Below, piece by piece: positions 26,201-35,155 of a stretch of 64,000 nt of DNA (position 1 is its first letter; every line of letters starts with the position of its first letter). Below the pieces are notes generated by a model that saw only the letters and a list, made by a program, of their open reading frames with translations, did no database searches and had not been told where the DNA came from. Source of the stretch: CAYZMS01 sp964479625 (GTDB lineage: Bacteria; Bacteroidota; Bacteroidia; Chitinophagales; Saprospiraceae); NCBI GenBank assembly GCA_964479625.1, contig CAYZMS010000001.1, positions 1 through 64,000 of the forward strand, read 5' to 3'. Made by a program: the position numbers and the translations under genes.

Positions 26201-27607
26201 ATGAGAGGCTATCTACTCCTGGCGTCCATGCTGTTGATCAGTCTGGTTGCAAAAACCCAATCTGTTTCTACGGTAAAAACCGGGAACTGGTCCGATCCTT
26301 CTGTTTGGTCCACCGGTAGCGTACCGAATATCTCCGCCTGGCCCGGAGCAAAGGTAACCATCCTTCACGCGATTACCCGGTCGGGAAATTTAAACATGGC
26401 CCAACAGGCTGCTATTTCGGTTGGGGAAAGCGGATCCCTAGACATCTCAGGTGATTTTACTATCGCCTCTTCGAATAGTGGGAATTTCGCTGTGGCAGCA
26501 GGCGGTTCCTTTTCCTGCGACCAGTTAGACTTTAAATCCGGCAGCACTGTTTTTGATATTTCTGGTGCGATTTCGGCAACTTCCGCTGAATTTAGTAATG
26601 CGAAGGTCAAATCTTCCGGCCAATACTCTTTCGATGATTTAACCATAGGAGGATCTGCTGGTTTTACCCTCGAAAACGGCTCCCTGGATGTAGAGGGCGA
26701 TGTTAACATAAGTGGTGGTGGCCCAGGTATTAAGTGGACTAACTCGGTGATAACCATCGGAGGTGACCTGATCCGGAAAAGTGTGACCCTCGAAATTGAG
26801 AATTCCGAGGTAGAAATAGACGGAGACCTGACCCTTTCAGCCGGTGGAAATATCGTCCTGGATGGAGTAGACCTAACAGTGGGTAACGAACTTAGTGTCT
26901 CCGAAGGGGTGAGTATAGAAGCGGTAGGTTCGGGAGGAAGCCTTTCATTTGGGGCCATCTCCCTGAGTGGAGGAGCCTCCATTCTATGTGCGGAAAATTG
27001 TTCTTATGGCCCGGGTGATTCACCGATCTCTCCAATCGACTTGAGCGGTGGTGCCTTCCGTAGTCTGCCTGTTACCTTTTCTGCTTTCCATGCCGAAGAC
27101 CTGGGGGATGGAGGTGTATCCATTCAATGGGCAACCAGCAGTGAGCTCAATAATGACTTTTTCACCATAGAGCGTTCGTCTGACGGAATAAAGTGGTCGG
27201 AAATGGGCCGATTAAAAGGAGCAGGGACTACTACCAGGGTGCAAACCTACAACTGGATAGATGAAATGCCCCTGCGTGGGAATGCTTACTACCGAATTAA
27301 ACAAACTGATTTCGATGGAACCACCGATTATTCCTGGGTTATCGTTTACAGCAACAACAGGGGAGGGACAGCGGTTGAGCCCATGGTTTTCCCCAACCCA
27401 GCAAAGGACGTGCTGTACTTCAGCATCGAAAATGTCGCTGCAGCAGAATTTATGGGAAGCAATGGTCAATTCTTCTCCTTACAAATCGAAAACAGGGGTT
27501 CTGAGGGACTAAATATCCCTGTAGGACTGGCTGCTGGTTTATACCAGCTTCGCATTCATACAACGGATGGCCAAGTTTATCATGAAAAGGTGATCGTTCA
27601 AAAATAA
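26201..27607 (+). CDS. Secreted T9SS cargo protein with beta-helix-like repeats
   Basis: A 468-residue protein with a signal peptide (about 1-20, ending AKTQ). The motif TVKTGNWSDPSVWSTGSVPN (about 25-44) is common at the start of Bacteroidota surface proteins with G8- or beta-helix-like folds. Residues about 60-280 are Ser/Gly-rich, with repeated short strands of the type V-x-G-D-L/V and I-S-G-G, suggesting a right-handed beta-helix. LPVTFSAFHAEDLGDGGVSIQWATSSELNNDFFTIERS (about 289-326) is the linker typically preceding a T9SS sorting domain. The sorting domain itself is about 395-468 (FPNPAKDVLYFS... to VIVQK). No catalytic motif is seen. The role is unknown, probably surface adhesion or matrix. 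Confidence 0.82.
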   Translation: MRGYLLLASMLLISLVAKTQSVSTVKTGNWSDPSVWSTGSVPNISAWPGAKVTILHAITRSGNLNMAQQAAISVGESGSLDISGDFTIASSNSGNFAVAAGGSFSCDQLDFKSGSTVFDISGAISATSAEFSNAKVKSSGQYSFDDLTIGGSAGFTLENGSLDVEGDVNISGGGPGIKWTNSVITIGGDLIRKSVTLEIENSEVEIDGDLTLSAGGNIVLDGVDLTVGNELSVSEGVSIEAVGSGGSLSFGAISLSGGASILCAENCSYGPGDSPISPIDLSGGAFRSLPVTFSAFHAEDLGDGGVSIQWATSSELNNDFFTIERSSDGIKWSEMGRLKGAGTTTRVQTYNWIDEMPLRGNAYYRIKQTDFDGTTDYSWVIVYSNNRGGTAVEPMVFPNPAKDVLYFSIENVAAAEFMGSNGQFFSLQIENRGSEGLNIPVGLAAGLYQLRIHTTDGQVYHEKVIVQK

Positions 27608-27670
27608 GAGCAAGTGGAATACAAATTTGGATGCCTCAAAGCGAAGAAAAGACCTTGAGGTATCCTTGGT

Positions 27671-28636
27671 TTATTTTTTATCATCTTCGTCATCAATGAT
27701 GGCATCATCAATGATGTCGTCTCCGTCTTCGTCCCGGTCTTCAAACCCGTGGGATTTTCCACTTTTTTCTTTTTCTTCATGTGTAGGATCCTCGGAAATG
27801 CGGATGGAGCCTTCTCCCTCGTTGTGGTAATCTCCTTCAGCGAAGCGTTTTGCCCGGTCAAAAAAGCTGTCGGTTCCTTCCAGGGTGCTTTTTTCAGCAT
27901 CTTTAAGGCTATCGGTAAACATGCGATCCCGGTCCCGGGCCTTTTCTTCTATCTCCTTTCCCGCTTTTTCTGCCTTGTCGAACAGGCTTTCTTTGCCCTC
28001 AGCTTCTTTAGCTGCCTTTTCCTTTGCAGCTTCCGCATCGGCCTTGTCCATCAATTCGTCCAACCTGGTCTTTGCCTTATCGTACAGTTTACCGCCTTCC
28101 TCCAGGATCTTACCACCAACCTTTTCGGAGGTTTCTCCAAATTTATCCATGAATTTTTCACCGGTATCCAGTACTTTGTCACCAACCTGCTCGGCTACTT
28201 CTCCAGCCTTGCGCCCCGCTTCGTTTAGCCCTTCTTTCCATTTTTCGGACCGTTCACTTTTGGGTTCAGAGCCCCGCTCCTGAGGTTGATCAATAGCCTC
28301 GAAATTGAAATTGCGGTCAGCATCATCTGGTGAATCGGCCAGGCCAGTATTCTGAAGGTTTTGGGAACCTTCCGGTCTTGGCCTTGGGGGGTGTTCCGGA
28401 ACGAGCTCGTCCGCTTCTTTTGAATCCGGCCCTAAATCAAAGATCTCCTCTGCCTTATCTTTGGCAAGATCGAAGAAATCCTCTGCTTTATCTTTGGCCT
28501 TGTCGAATGCTTCCTTCGAATGTTCGCTGATATCCCGGGCGGCCTCCTTACCTGTATTTACCGCTTTATTGGCGGTCGATTTAGTAACCGACTGGACACC
28601 AAATAGTACTTTTTTGATCTCGCTGAAAAATCCCAT
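27671..28636 (-). CDS. LEA-like/coiled-coil acidic protein of unknown function
   Basis: I take the ATG at 28636 as the start (MGFFSEIKKVLFG); the longer frame from 28771 adds 45 residues unlike the rest. The 321-residue protein has no signal peptide. Its body is a series of amphipathic helices rich in Ala, Lys, Glu and Asp, with 11-residue-like periodicity: AFDKAKDKAEDFFDLAKDKAEEIFDL, GEKFMDKFGETSEKVGGKILEEGGKLYDKAKTRLDELM, FDKAEKAGKEIEEKARD. This resembles group 3 LEA or apolipoprotein-like proteins. The C-terminus is very acidic (RDEDGDDIIDDAIIDDEDDKK), which may bind cations. A stress-protection or membrane-surface role is a guess. It is convergent with the gene ending at 27607. Confidence 0.7.
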   Translation of the reverse strand: MGFFSEIKKVLFGVQSVTKSTANKAVNTGKEAARDISEHSKEAFDKAKDKAEDFFDLAKDKAEEIFDLGPDSKEADELVPEHPPRPRPEGSQNLQNTGLADSPDDADRNFNFEAIDQPQERGSEPKSERSEKWKEGLNEAGRKAGEVAEQVGDKVLDTGEKFMDKFGETSEKVGGKILEEGGKLYDKAKTRLDELMDKADAEAAKEKAAKEAEGKESLFDKAEKAGKEIEEKARDRDRMFTDSLKDAEKSTLEGTDSFFDRAKRFAEGDYHNEGEGSIRISEDPTHEEKEKSGKSHGFEDRDEDGDDIIDDAIIDDEDDKK

Positions 28637-28938
28637 GGGTGATTTGTTGGTTTTGTGAGAAAATGTAAATGCATTTTTGGACGTCCAGGACGGCCTCAAT
28701 GAAAAACGCTGCCAAAAGATAAGGAGAAAGTAGGGGAATGTAAAGGTGTATTGTACCTTAGTAAGCAGCATGGTCCAACAAGCTCGGCAATTGAATGCAA
28801 TACTTCTCAGTACTTAGGTCATAGGCTTCGGGCAAATAGCCTGATCGATTCCAATTTTGGGAGGACATATTGAACAGTTCGAACAAAAACCCTGGTGAGC
28901 AGCTAAATCCAATCCCAAACCATTAGGAATAAAGTTTA
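28637..28938. other. Divergent intergenic region
   Basis: 302 bp between the LEA-like gene (minus) and the gene at 28939 (plus). On the minus strand a near-consensus TATCTTTTG lies at about 28712-28720, some 80 bp upstream of the LEA-like start. TACTTCT and TACTTAG occur at 28801-28817 but not in a regular array. Nothing else is supportable. Confidence 0.35.
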
Positions 28939-29634
28939 ATGAATCTCCAAAAACTTCAAGCGGCTTTTTCAGGCTTCAAGAAATGGTTAACAGGCCCGGA
29001 GGCAGCTGTTCGCCTGCATCTTTGGGAATCGCAAGCGCACTTTCAGCAACATTGGGATCTGGGCGCAACCGATGGCGCTGCCATGTATGATCGCAGTTTA
29101 CAAAACTCCAGGACAAGGCGTTTATGGAAAAGAGAGCAATTCGAGCCCAAGCGGGTCATGCTGCTCTTTTGGCAACAGTTTCCGGACTTTACCCGGCAGG
29201 CCTTTCGGGACCTGTTCGACGAAAGTAAGGCTGTTGACAGCCGTATGGATCGTTTTGTGTTTTATTGTGATCAGTTGCTGGAACAATACCGGGAAAGCAA
29301 ACCCCATTCCATTGAGAATAACCACTATCACAACAATGATCATCGGATGAGCTCGGTTTACCTGGCCTTCCGGTACCCGGAGCAGTATACCCTTTATGAT
29401 TTCGATTTGTTTATAGCCAGCCTGCAGCAACTGGGGGTTGCCAATTTGCCGAAGGCCAATGAGCTCGAACGCTTTTTTAAGGTATCCAGAACCATTTTCA
29501 AATTGATGAGCCGCGACGAAGAACTGTTCGAATTGCATGAAAACAGGCTTCAGAAAAACTTACATTATGGGGGAACTTCTTTGCTGTTGGTTTATGATTT
29601 TTGCTGCTGGTTAAGTGGCTTAAAGTTAGAGTAG
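28939..29634 (+). CDS. Conserved hypothetical protein
   Basis: A 231-residue soluble-looking protein with no signal peptide. It is rich in aromatic residues, with a central stretch HYHNNDHRMSSVYLAFRYPEQYTLYDFDLF (about 128-157). That stretch is reminiscent of the N-terminal regions of some Bacteroidota McrB-type AAA proteins (a polar turn, then a YPEKY-like motif), but no AAA domain or partner nuclease is encoded nearby, so I do not assign a function. It ends 77 bp before a convergent gene, with a hairpin between them. Confidence 0.65.
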   Translation: MNLQKLQAAFSGFKKWLTGPEAAVRLHLWESQAHFQQHWDLGATDGAAMYDRSLQNSRTRRLWKREQFEPKRVMLLFWQQFPDFTRQAFRDLFDESKAVDSRMDRFVFYCDQLLEQYRESKPHSIENNHYHNNDHRMSSVYLAFRYPEQYTLYDFDLFIASLQQLGVANLPKANELERFFKVSRTIFKLMSRDEELFELHENRLQKNLHYGGTSLLLVYDFCCWLSGLKLE

Positions 29635-29638
29635 TAAT

Positions 29639-29695
29639 GCTAAAGCCCTGAATGAACAACAACGGCTACAAATAGGCTTGTTCATTTGGTTTAGC
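29639..29695. terminator. Long hairpin between convergent genes
   Basis: AATGAACAA (29651-29659) pairs with TTGTTCATT (29678-29686), and outer arms GCTAAA (29639-29644) pair with TTTAGC (29690-29695). It lies between the stops of two convergent genes. No pure T tract is present, so efficiency is uncertain. Confidence 0.5.
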
Positions 29696-29711
29696 CACAG
29701 GCGGCTATTCG

Positions 29712-30311
29712 TCATTCCACTTTTACCAATTCTAACCTGGTATTGATCCAACTTGTACCCAATTCGGAGGAAGTCATTATGCCGTTTTCATAGAACAGGA
29801 TATTATTTTTTTTACCCTGTCGGTGTAATTCGTATTCAGCCGGGCCTTTTGCTTCAATTGTTTGCCAATTCCCAAATTGTTCAGATAGGACCATTTGGTC
29901 ATTTTGGGGCTCGTTAAAATATAAATTAATAGCAGTAGCCTTGATAGGCCCCTTAATTTGGGTTTCCTGGCCGCTTTTTTCGGTCATGATACAGGCCGCA
30001 CCTTTGCATTCAATGCGCGTTTTCTCCCGCAGGTTGCCATTTACGTGGACAGTGACCAAGGACGATTCAAGTTGGTCGTTTCGAAAAACGGCAACCAGCT
30101 CGTGATCCACATTGAAGGTAGCTATCCGGGATATCTTCGTGCTATTTTTACTATGATATTCGGTAAGTTCTCCCTGCTGCTTTTTGCTGATCACCAGAGT
30201 ACCGATGTTTTTTTCATTGTTCAGCACATTGTAATGCAGGGTAGTGGCCTGGGCTTTTGCCTGGGTTGGGCTTGCCAAAAGTAGCACCAGTGTTAAGAGT
30301 ATATTCATCAT
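29712..30311 (-). CDS. Secreted protein, DUF6134-like
   Basis: About 200 residues with a clear signal peptide (MMNILLTLVLLLASPTQAKAQ). I place the start at one of two adjacent ATGs (30311 or 30308); the frame extends upstream, but those residues are atypical. The mature part begins TTLHYNVLNNEKNIGTLVISKKQQG, a beta-rich pattern resembling the DUF6134 group of Bacteroidota periplasmic proteins (a strand, then xxIGTL). A lone Cys pair is present in ECKGAACIM. Function is unknown. It is divergent from the PhoD-like gene at 30408. Confidence 0.65.
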   Translation of the reverse strand: MMNILLTLVLLLASPTQAKAQATTLHYNVLNNEKNIGTLVISKKQQGELTEYHSKNSTKISRIATFNVDHELVAVFRNDQLESSLVTVHVNGNLREKTRIECKGAACIMTEKSGQETQIKGPIKATAINLYFNEPQNDQMVLSEQFGNWQTIEAKGPAEYELHRQGKKNNILFYENGIMTSSELGTSWINTRLELVKVE

Positions 30312-30407
30312 TTTTAATTTAGAATTAACGCAAGGCAAGTTCCTGGCTTCTGAAAGGAGGGTAATTTTAAAGATCAATCCTTTTATTTACTTAAGCACAT
30401 TCACCTC

Positions 30408-31730
30408 ATGAAGTTACCTTTAGTTTTTGTTTTTATAATCATTTCTTTCTTAACTCAGGCTCAGTCCGATATGTTGGAATCTGGGCCGATGTTAGGGTAT
30501 GTTGAAATGCGGGAAGCCCTGTTGTGGGTCCAAACCAAAGAGCCTGCAGCGGTGCAGATTTCTTGGCAAGCCAGGGATGTAAAAACTGCTCCTGAGCAAT
30601 CTCCTGTTATTAGAACAGAAAAAACCATGGCTTGTATTGCCAAATTTGCATTGCCTTACCTCGAACCAGGAACAAGCTATCGATACGATGTACTGGTAAA
30701 TGGGCAAAAAGTGGAGCTGGACTATCCCACCGAGTTCACCACCCAGCCCCTTTGGCAATACCGGGAGGACCCTCCTGAATTTACGGTGGCCACTGGGAGT
30801 TGTTTTTATGTAAACGAAGAGCCATACGATCGTCTCGGTGCTGCTTATGGGGGGGCTTACCGGATTTTCGAGCAGATCCATCAACGCGACCCGGACCTCA
30901 TGTTATGGTTGGGAGACAACACTTATCTGCGCGAAGTTGATTGGTTCTCTCGTTCAGGTATTCTCCATCGGTACACTCATACCCGGGCTGTGGAAGAATT
31001 GCAACCCCTTTTGGCCAGTGCCCACCATTATGCGATCTGGGATGACCACGATTTTGGACCGAATAATTCGGATCGCTCCTATATTCACAAGAATCTTACC
31101 CGCGAAGCTTTCGAATTATTTTGGGGAAATCCAAGTTATGGCCTGGATGGGAAGCATGGGATCACCACCTTCTTTCAATATGGGGATATTGACTTTTTTT
31201 TAATGGATAACCGCTACTTCCGTGCACCAAACGAACGGGAATCGACTGACCGAACTATGCTGGGAAAGGAACAACTGGAATGGTTAATCGATGCACTTAC
31301 CACCAGCAGGGCTCCTTTCAAGGTAGTTGTAATCGGAGGACAGGTCCTCAACACCCATGAGCAATATGAAACTTACGCCAACCTTTACCCCGAGGAGCGA
31401 CAATACCTGCTCAACCGGATCAGAGAAGAAGAAATCTACAATGTTTTTTTTCTAGATGGCGATCGGCACCATACGGAATTTTCCAAACTGCAACTGGATA
31501 ATGGCATTATGGTGCATGATATGACCTGCTCTCCTCTGACCTCTGGAGCGCATACCAATGTGCAGGAAAATAATCAGCTGCGCGTGGAAGGAACTTTAGT
31601 GGAAGAACGCAATTTTGCCATGTTGACCTTTTCTGGCCCCAGGGATTCCCGTAAACTTCAGATCGAGGTATTCGATGCGGATGGTAAGCTACTCTGGGAG
31701 CAACGATTACGCTCTCAAAAACCAGATTAA
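30408..31730 (+). CDS. PhoD-like alkaline phosphatase/phosphodiesterase
   Basis: A 440-residue exported metallophosphatase. A signal peptide (about 1-19, ending LTQAQ) is followed by a beta-sandwich PhoD N-domain (GYVEMREALLWVQTKEPAAVQISW). The catalytic domain has metal-binding motifs in order: ATGSCFY (about 127-133), LWLGDNTYL (about 165-173), IWDDHDFGPN (about 210-219), FFLMDNRYFR and VFFLDGDRHHTEF (about 345-357). These fit the calcium/iron-type PhoD superfamily, active on phosphomonoesters or diesters. The enzyme probably acts in the periplasm or outside to recover phosphate. No Pho regulator is nearby. It is divergent from the DUF6134-like gene. Confidence 0.88.
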   Translation: MKLPLVFVFIIISFLTQAQSDMLESGPMLGYVEMREALLWVQTKEPAAVQISWQARDVKTAPEQSPVIRTEKTMACIAKFALPYLEPGTSYRYDVLVNGQKVELDYPTEFTTQPLWQYREDPPEFTVATGSCFYVNEEPYDRLGAAYGGAYRIFEQIHQRDPDLMLWLGDNTYLREVDWFSRSGILHRYTHTRAVEELQPLLASAHHYAIWDDHDFGPNNSDRSYIHKNLTREAFELFWGNPSYGLDGKHGITTFFQYGDIDFFLMDNRYFRAPNERESTDRTMLGKEQLEWLIDALTTSRAPFKVVVIGGQVLNTHEQYETYANLYPEERQYLLNRIREEEIYNVFFLDGDRHHTEFSKLQLDNGIMVHDMTCSPLTSGAHTNVQENNQLRVEGTLVEERNFAMLTFSGPRDSRKLQIEVFDADGKLLWEQRLRSQKPD

Positions 31731-32016
31731 GGAATAGGTCTGAAGTAGGTGTTCAATGCCCTTGTATCTTTCTTCGCTTTTTGGGGATACCCAGGCAGGA
31801 TACTCGCCATTACCTTGTTTGATGCATCCCTCAGGGATTTCCAGTCAAGGCTTGAAAGGGTGATTTTACTACTTTTCAGGGAAGGGCAGGTAAAATAAAG
31901 GGATGAGAAGGCTGGATTTTGAACCGCTTTCGGTTCTAAGGCGTATTTATGGTTTGAATCCCAAAGCCTGTTACAGGACTTTCTCCAGGTGGGGAAGGTC
32001 TAAAAACGTATAGAGC

Positions 32017-32814
32017 ATGAAGCACATTCGTACTACTTTTTTCTGGGGTAGCCTGATCGGTTTACTTTTCGGTTGTAGTGAATCACCCCCGGCTTCCGGG
32101 TCGGCAGATAAGCCAGAGGAAGAAAACCCTGCTCAAAGGATCATTGATCAGGCTATTGCAGCGCACGGGCTGGAGGGGGTGGTTAGTAGTGAATTGCAGT
32201 TTACCTTTCGCGATCGGGACTACCTGGCGGTTCGTCAGGATGGGACCTACACTTACGAACGCCGTTTTCTGGATACCACTGGTGCAGCTTTCAAGGATGT
32301 ATTAACCAACAAGGACTTCATTCGAACCATAAACGGCGATACGGCTACCTTGACCGAAGAACGAAAAACGGCTTATTCAAGCTCCGTTAATTCTGTGATT
32401 TACTTTGCCCTACTTCCCTGGTTTCTCAATGACCCTGCCGTTCAGAAGGAATACCTTGGAACAAGCAGGCTGAAGGGAGAACCATATGACAAAATTAAGG
32501 TAACTTTCTGGCAAGAAGACGGGGGTAAAGACCACGAGGATGAATTTGTTTACTGGTTCCATAGCAAGCAGCATACCATGGATTACCTTGCCTATAATTA
32601 CCTTACCGACGGCGGTGGCGCCCGATTTCGCCAAGCTTATAATATTCGCTCCATCAATGGTACCCGCTTTGCCGATTACATCAATTATAAACCGACGGAT
32701 CCCGAAGAGCGCAGGGTCGAACGCTTCGACGCCCTTTTTGAATCTGGTGCCATGGAGGAATTGTCGCGGATAGACCTGCGAAATATAGAGTATAAATTAT
32801 TGGATAAGCGGTAA
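32017..32814 (+). CDS. DUF6503-like lipoprotein
   Basis: A 265-residue lipoprotein. The signal ends in GLLFGC, followed by a Ser/Pro/Glu-rich tether (SESPPASGSADKPEEENP). The mature domain begins AQRIIDQAIAAHGLEGVVSSELQFTFRDRDY. That layout (lipid anchor, a helix with AIxxHG, then beta strands) resembles Bacteroidota DUF6503 proteins, which are sometimes misannotated as aldolases. It may be related to LolA/LolB-like lipid carriers by shape, but that is speculation. The gene precedes the glycosyltransferase gene by 135 bp and may be transcribed separately. Confidence 0.68.
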   Translation: MKHIRTTFFWGSLIGLLFGCSESPPASGSADKPEEENPAQRIIDQAIAAHGLEGVVSSELQFTFRDRDYLAVRQDGTYTYERRFLDTTGAAFKDVLTNKDFIRTINGDTATLTEERKTAYSSSVNSVIYFALLPWFLNDPAVQKEYLGTSRLKGEPYDKIKVTFWQEDGGKDHEDEFVYWFHSKQHTMDYLAYNYLTDGGGARFRQAYNIRSINGTRFADYINYKPTDPEERRVERFDALFESGAMEELSRIDLRNIEYKLLDKR

Positions 32815-32922
32815 ATAAGGTCCCGGATCAAACCTAAGGTTAAGTCCTCCAAGCGCATAAGTGGAGTTTCTTCAAGTGTAAAGTAGTTCTTAAAGAAAAA
32901 CCTTAATATTGGGGCTGCTTGA

Positions 32923-32950
32923 TACTCCATACTAAGTCCTTTGTACTCCA
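32923..32950 (+). repeat. Four 7-bp TACTnnn repeats abutting the GT9 start codon
   Basis: TACTCCA, TACTAAG, TCCTTTG and TACTCCA follow each other in exact 7-bp register from 32923 to 32950, the third degenerate. The last A is also the A of the ATG at 32950. A similar TACTnnn array lies before sdhB at 56180-56214. Confidence 0.55.
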
Positions 32951-33969
32951 TGAAAATCCTCTTGCTTCGTTTTTCCTCTATTGGTGATATCGTCCTGACC
33001 AGTCCGGTGATCAGGGGGTTAAAATTGCAGACAGGAGCGGAGATCCACTTTTTGACCAAGCAAACTTTTTCGGCCATTCCGGAAGCCAACCCCTACGTCG
33101 ATCGTACCTGGACCATCGGGCCCGGAGATATAGGAGAGGTGTTACCCGATTTAAAGAAAGAGAAGTTTGACTATTTGATCGATCTGCATAAAAACCTTAG
33201 GACTGCCCGGGTTCGCCTGGCACTGGGGGTTAGGACTTTTACCTTCCGGAAACTGAACCTGGAAAAATGGTTACTGGTCAACCTTAAAATAGACCACCTG
33301 CCCAATATCCATGTGGTGGAGCGTTATATGGAAACCGTAAAAAAACTGGGGGTAAACTATGATGCCAAGGGTTTGGATTACTTTATTCCAGAGGAGGATC
33401 AGCTTGGGGCAGAAGCTTTAGCCAAAAACTTTCCGTTGGAATATAAAGAACAAATAGAAAAGGGTAATTTTCTTGCCATCGTTGTGGGAGCGGCCCATGC
33501 CACAAAGCAGATCCCTGAGGATATGTTAATCCAGTTTGGCATGGCCTGCCCAAAACCCATGATACTGCTTGGTGGGCCTGGGGACAAAAGGAGAGGGGCC
33601 AAAATTGCGGAAGCTGTGGGTACAAAGGTTTGGAATGCTTGTGGAAGCTTGAGATTGCACCAATCCGCTTCCGTAATTGCCTTGTCAGAGCAAGTGGTGA
33701 CACCGGATACCGGTTTGATGCATATCGCTGCGGCCCTGCGCAAGCCAGTAGTGAGTATTTGGGGAAATACAACCCCCCGGTTTGGTATGTATCCCTTTTA
33801 TCCGGATGGCTTTTCGGGAGAGAACCGCTATGAAGTGAGCGCGCTTAGCTGCAGGCCTTGTTCGAAAATCGGTTATCCGGAATGTCCCAGAGGGCATTTT
33901 AAGTGTATGTACGAGCAGGATTTGGAAAAAATGTTAAATGATTTGGCCCCTGCGGCTGATAAGGCCTAA
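32950..33969 (+). CDS. Glycosyltransferase family 9 (heptosyltransferase-like)
   Basis: A 339-residue cytoplasmic enzyme expected to add a sugar to the LPS core. The start ATG at 32950 gives the classic MKILLLRFSSIGDIVLTSPVI N-terminus; a TTG at 32941 is less likely. A DLHKNLRT stretch (about 78-85) and the donor-site region VVGAAHATKQIP (about 178-189), then VTPDTGLMHIAAALRKPVVSIWGNTTP (about 250-276), are typical of GT9 enzymes. A Cys cluster lies near the C-terminus (SCRPCSKIGYPECPRGHFKC), which could bind metal and is often seen in this family. The acceptor is unknown. The next gene is porP-like, 69 bp downstream. Confidence 0.9.
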   Translation: MKILLLRFSSIGDIVLTSPVIRGLKLQTGAEIHFLTKQTFSAIPEANPYVDRTWTIGPGDIGEVLPDLKKEKFDYLIDLHKNLRTARVRLALGVRTFTFRKLNLEKWLLVNLKIDHLPNIHVVERYMETVKKLGVNYDAKGLDYFIPEEDQLGAEALAKNFPLEYKEQIEKGNFLAIVVGAAHATKQIPEDMLIQFGMACPKPMILLGGPGDKRRGAKIAEAVGTKVWNACGSLRLHQSASVIALSEQVVTPDTGLMHIAAALRKPVVSIWGNTTPRFGMYPFYPDGFSGENRYEVSALSCRPCSKIGYPECPRGHFKCMYEQDLEKMLNDLAPAADKA

Positions 33970-34038
33970 TTTCCCGTGGTTTTGAGGAAAAGAATTATCT
34001 TTCAGAGCGTAGTTAGCATCCTCCCTAAATTCTACTTT

Positions 34039-35088
34039 ATGAGATCAGGTTTTTTACCTTTAATTCTTCTTGCTTTTTTTTGCCTTCCTGGCCAGGCACA
34101 GGATATTCATTTCACGATGTACGATATGTCGCCATTAACCCTGAACCCAGCCCATACCGGGGCCTTTAGTGGTACAGTGCGGATTGGAGGGATCTACCGG
34201 GATCAATGGGCTAGCGTTATCGACCGGCAATATCAGACTCCCTCCTTCTATGCTGATGCACCAATTTTACCTGGTTTCCGGCAGCAGGACTGGATCGGTG
34301 TAGGCTTGACCTTCCTGACAGATCGGGCCGGTTCTGCCAATTTGCGAAACAATGCTTCCATGCTTTCGGCTTCCTATCATTTCGCTTTCGATGCCGATCG
34401 AAAAACGGTTTTGACGCTTGGGGTGCAGGGAGGAACGACCTCCAGGAGACTGGACATTCTTTCTACCGATCTGAAGTTTGCGGATGAGATTGATGCTGGC
34501 CTTGGAGGTGGTGGTCTGGGAGCCGGGAATAGTCCAGACCGGGAAACGAACGATGAGACCTCCGCTTTGGATATTAATGCCGGCTTAATGCTGCGCCAGC
34601 GCCTGGGAGGGAATGATCATTTCGAACTGGGGTTTGCTATGCACCATATCAATAACCCGGAATATAACTTCCTTTCTAATGCAGGAGGTTCGAATAATAA
34701 TAATGACGAGAACAATCGACCGGCCAGAACTACTATACACGGGCGCTATTACACGGAGTTGACGGACATTTTTAGCCTGACGCCTTCCTTCTTGTTCCAG
34801 AGTACAGCCGGAACCAGCGAAATTGCCCTTCAGGCTCTGGGCGGTATGAAAATTAATGAGGATTTCACCTTACAGTTTGGTCCAGGTTACCGTTTTGAGG
34901 ACGCCGTTCAGGTTATGGCGGGTGTGAAATACAAGAACCTTACCGTTCGTTTGGCATATGATATCAACACTTCTCCCCTGAGCGGGGTTTCAAATGGGCA
35001 GGGAGGCTTTGAGATCGCAGCCAATTATATTATCAAGATCAATAAGGATCCCGAAGTGCCGACCGCTACTTTATGCCCTGCCTTATAG
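34039..35088 (+). CDS. PorP/SprF family type IX secretion membrane protein
   Basis: A 349-residue protein whose ATG at 34039 opens a signal peptide (MRSGFLPLILLAFFCLPGQAQ); an in-frame GTG at 33976 is less likely. The mature start DIHFTMYDMSPLTLNPAHTGAFSGTVRIGGIYRDQWASV is the PorP/SprF hallmark. The rest is an outer membrane barrel with alternating strands, ending FEIAANYIIKINKDPEVPTATLCPAL. PorP-type proteins anchor in the outer membrane and help attach or secrete T9SS substrates and gliding adhesins. It is followed, 67 bp downstream, by the PorE-like OmpA protein, a common pairing in Bacteroidota. Confidence 0.92.
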   Translation: MRSGFLPLILLAFFCLPGQAQDIHFTMYDMSPLTLNPAHTGAFSGTVRIGGIYRDQWASVIDRQYQTPSFYADAPILPGFRQQDWIGVGLTFLTDRAGSANLRNNASMLSASYHFAFDADRKTVLTLGVQGGTTSRRLDILSTDLKFADEIDAGLGGGGLGAGNSPDRETNDETSALDINAGLMLRQRLGGNDHFELGFAMHHINNPEYNFLSNAGGSNNNNDENNRPARTTIHGRYYTELTDIFSLTPSFLFQSTAGTSEIALQALGGMKINEDFTLQFGPGYRFEDAVQVMAGVKYKNLTVRLAYDINTSPLSGVSNGQGGFEIAANYIIKINKDPEVPTATLCPAL

Positions 35089-35155
35089 GGAGTTTAACAG
35101 CCTATTAATGTATAAGCCGGTCGTTTTGACGTTAACCAGAAAAAAGAATCAACTT

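Noticed and set aside
26365..26982. 205-codon open frame antisense to the T9SS cargo gene at 26201
   Set aside because: Pro/Ser/Glu-rich product mirrors the biased composition of the repetitive sense gene; no start context or family.
27749..28283. Plus-strand frames of 130-160 codons opposite the LEA-like gene
   Set aside because: Phe/Ser-rich products are the antisense image of Lys/Glu-rich helical repeats; the sense gene is far more plausible.
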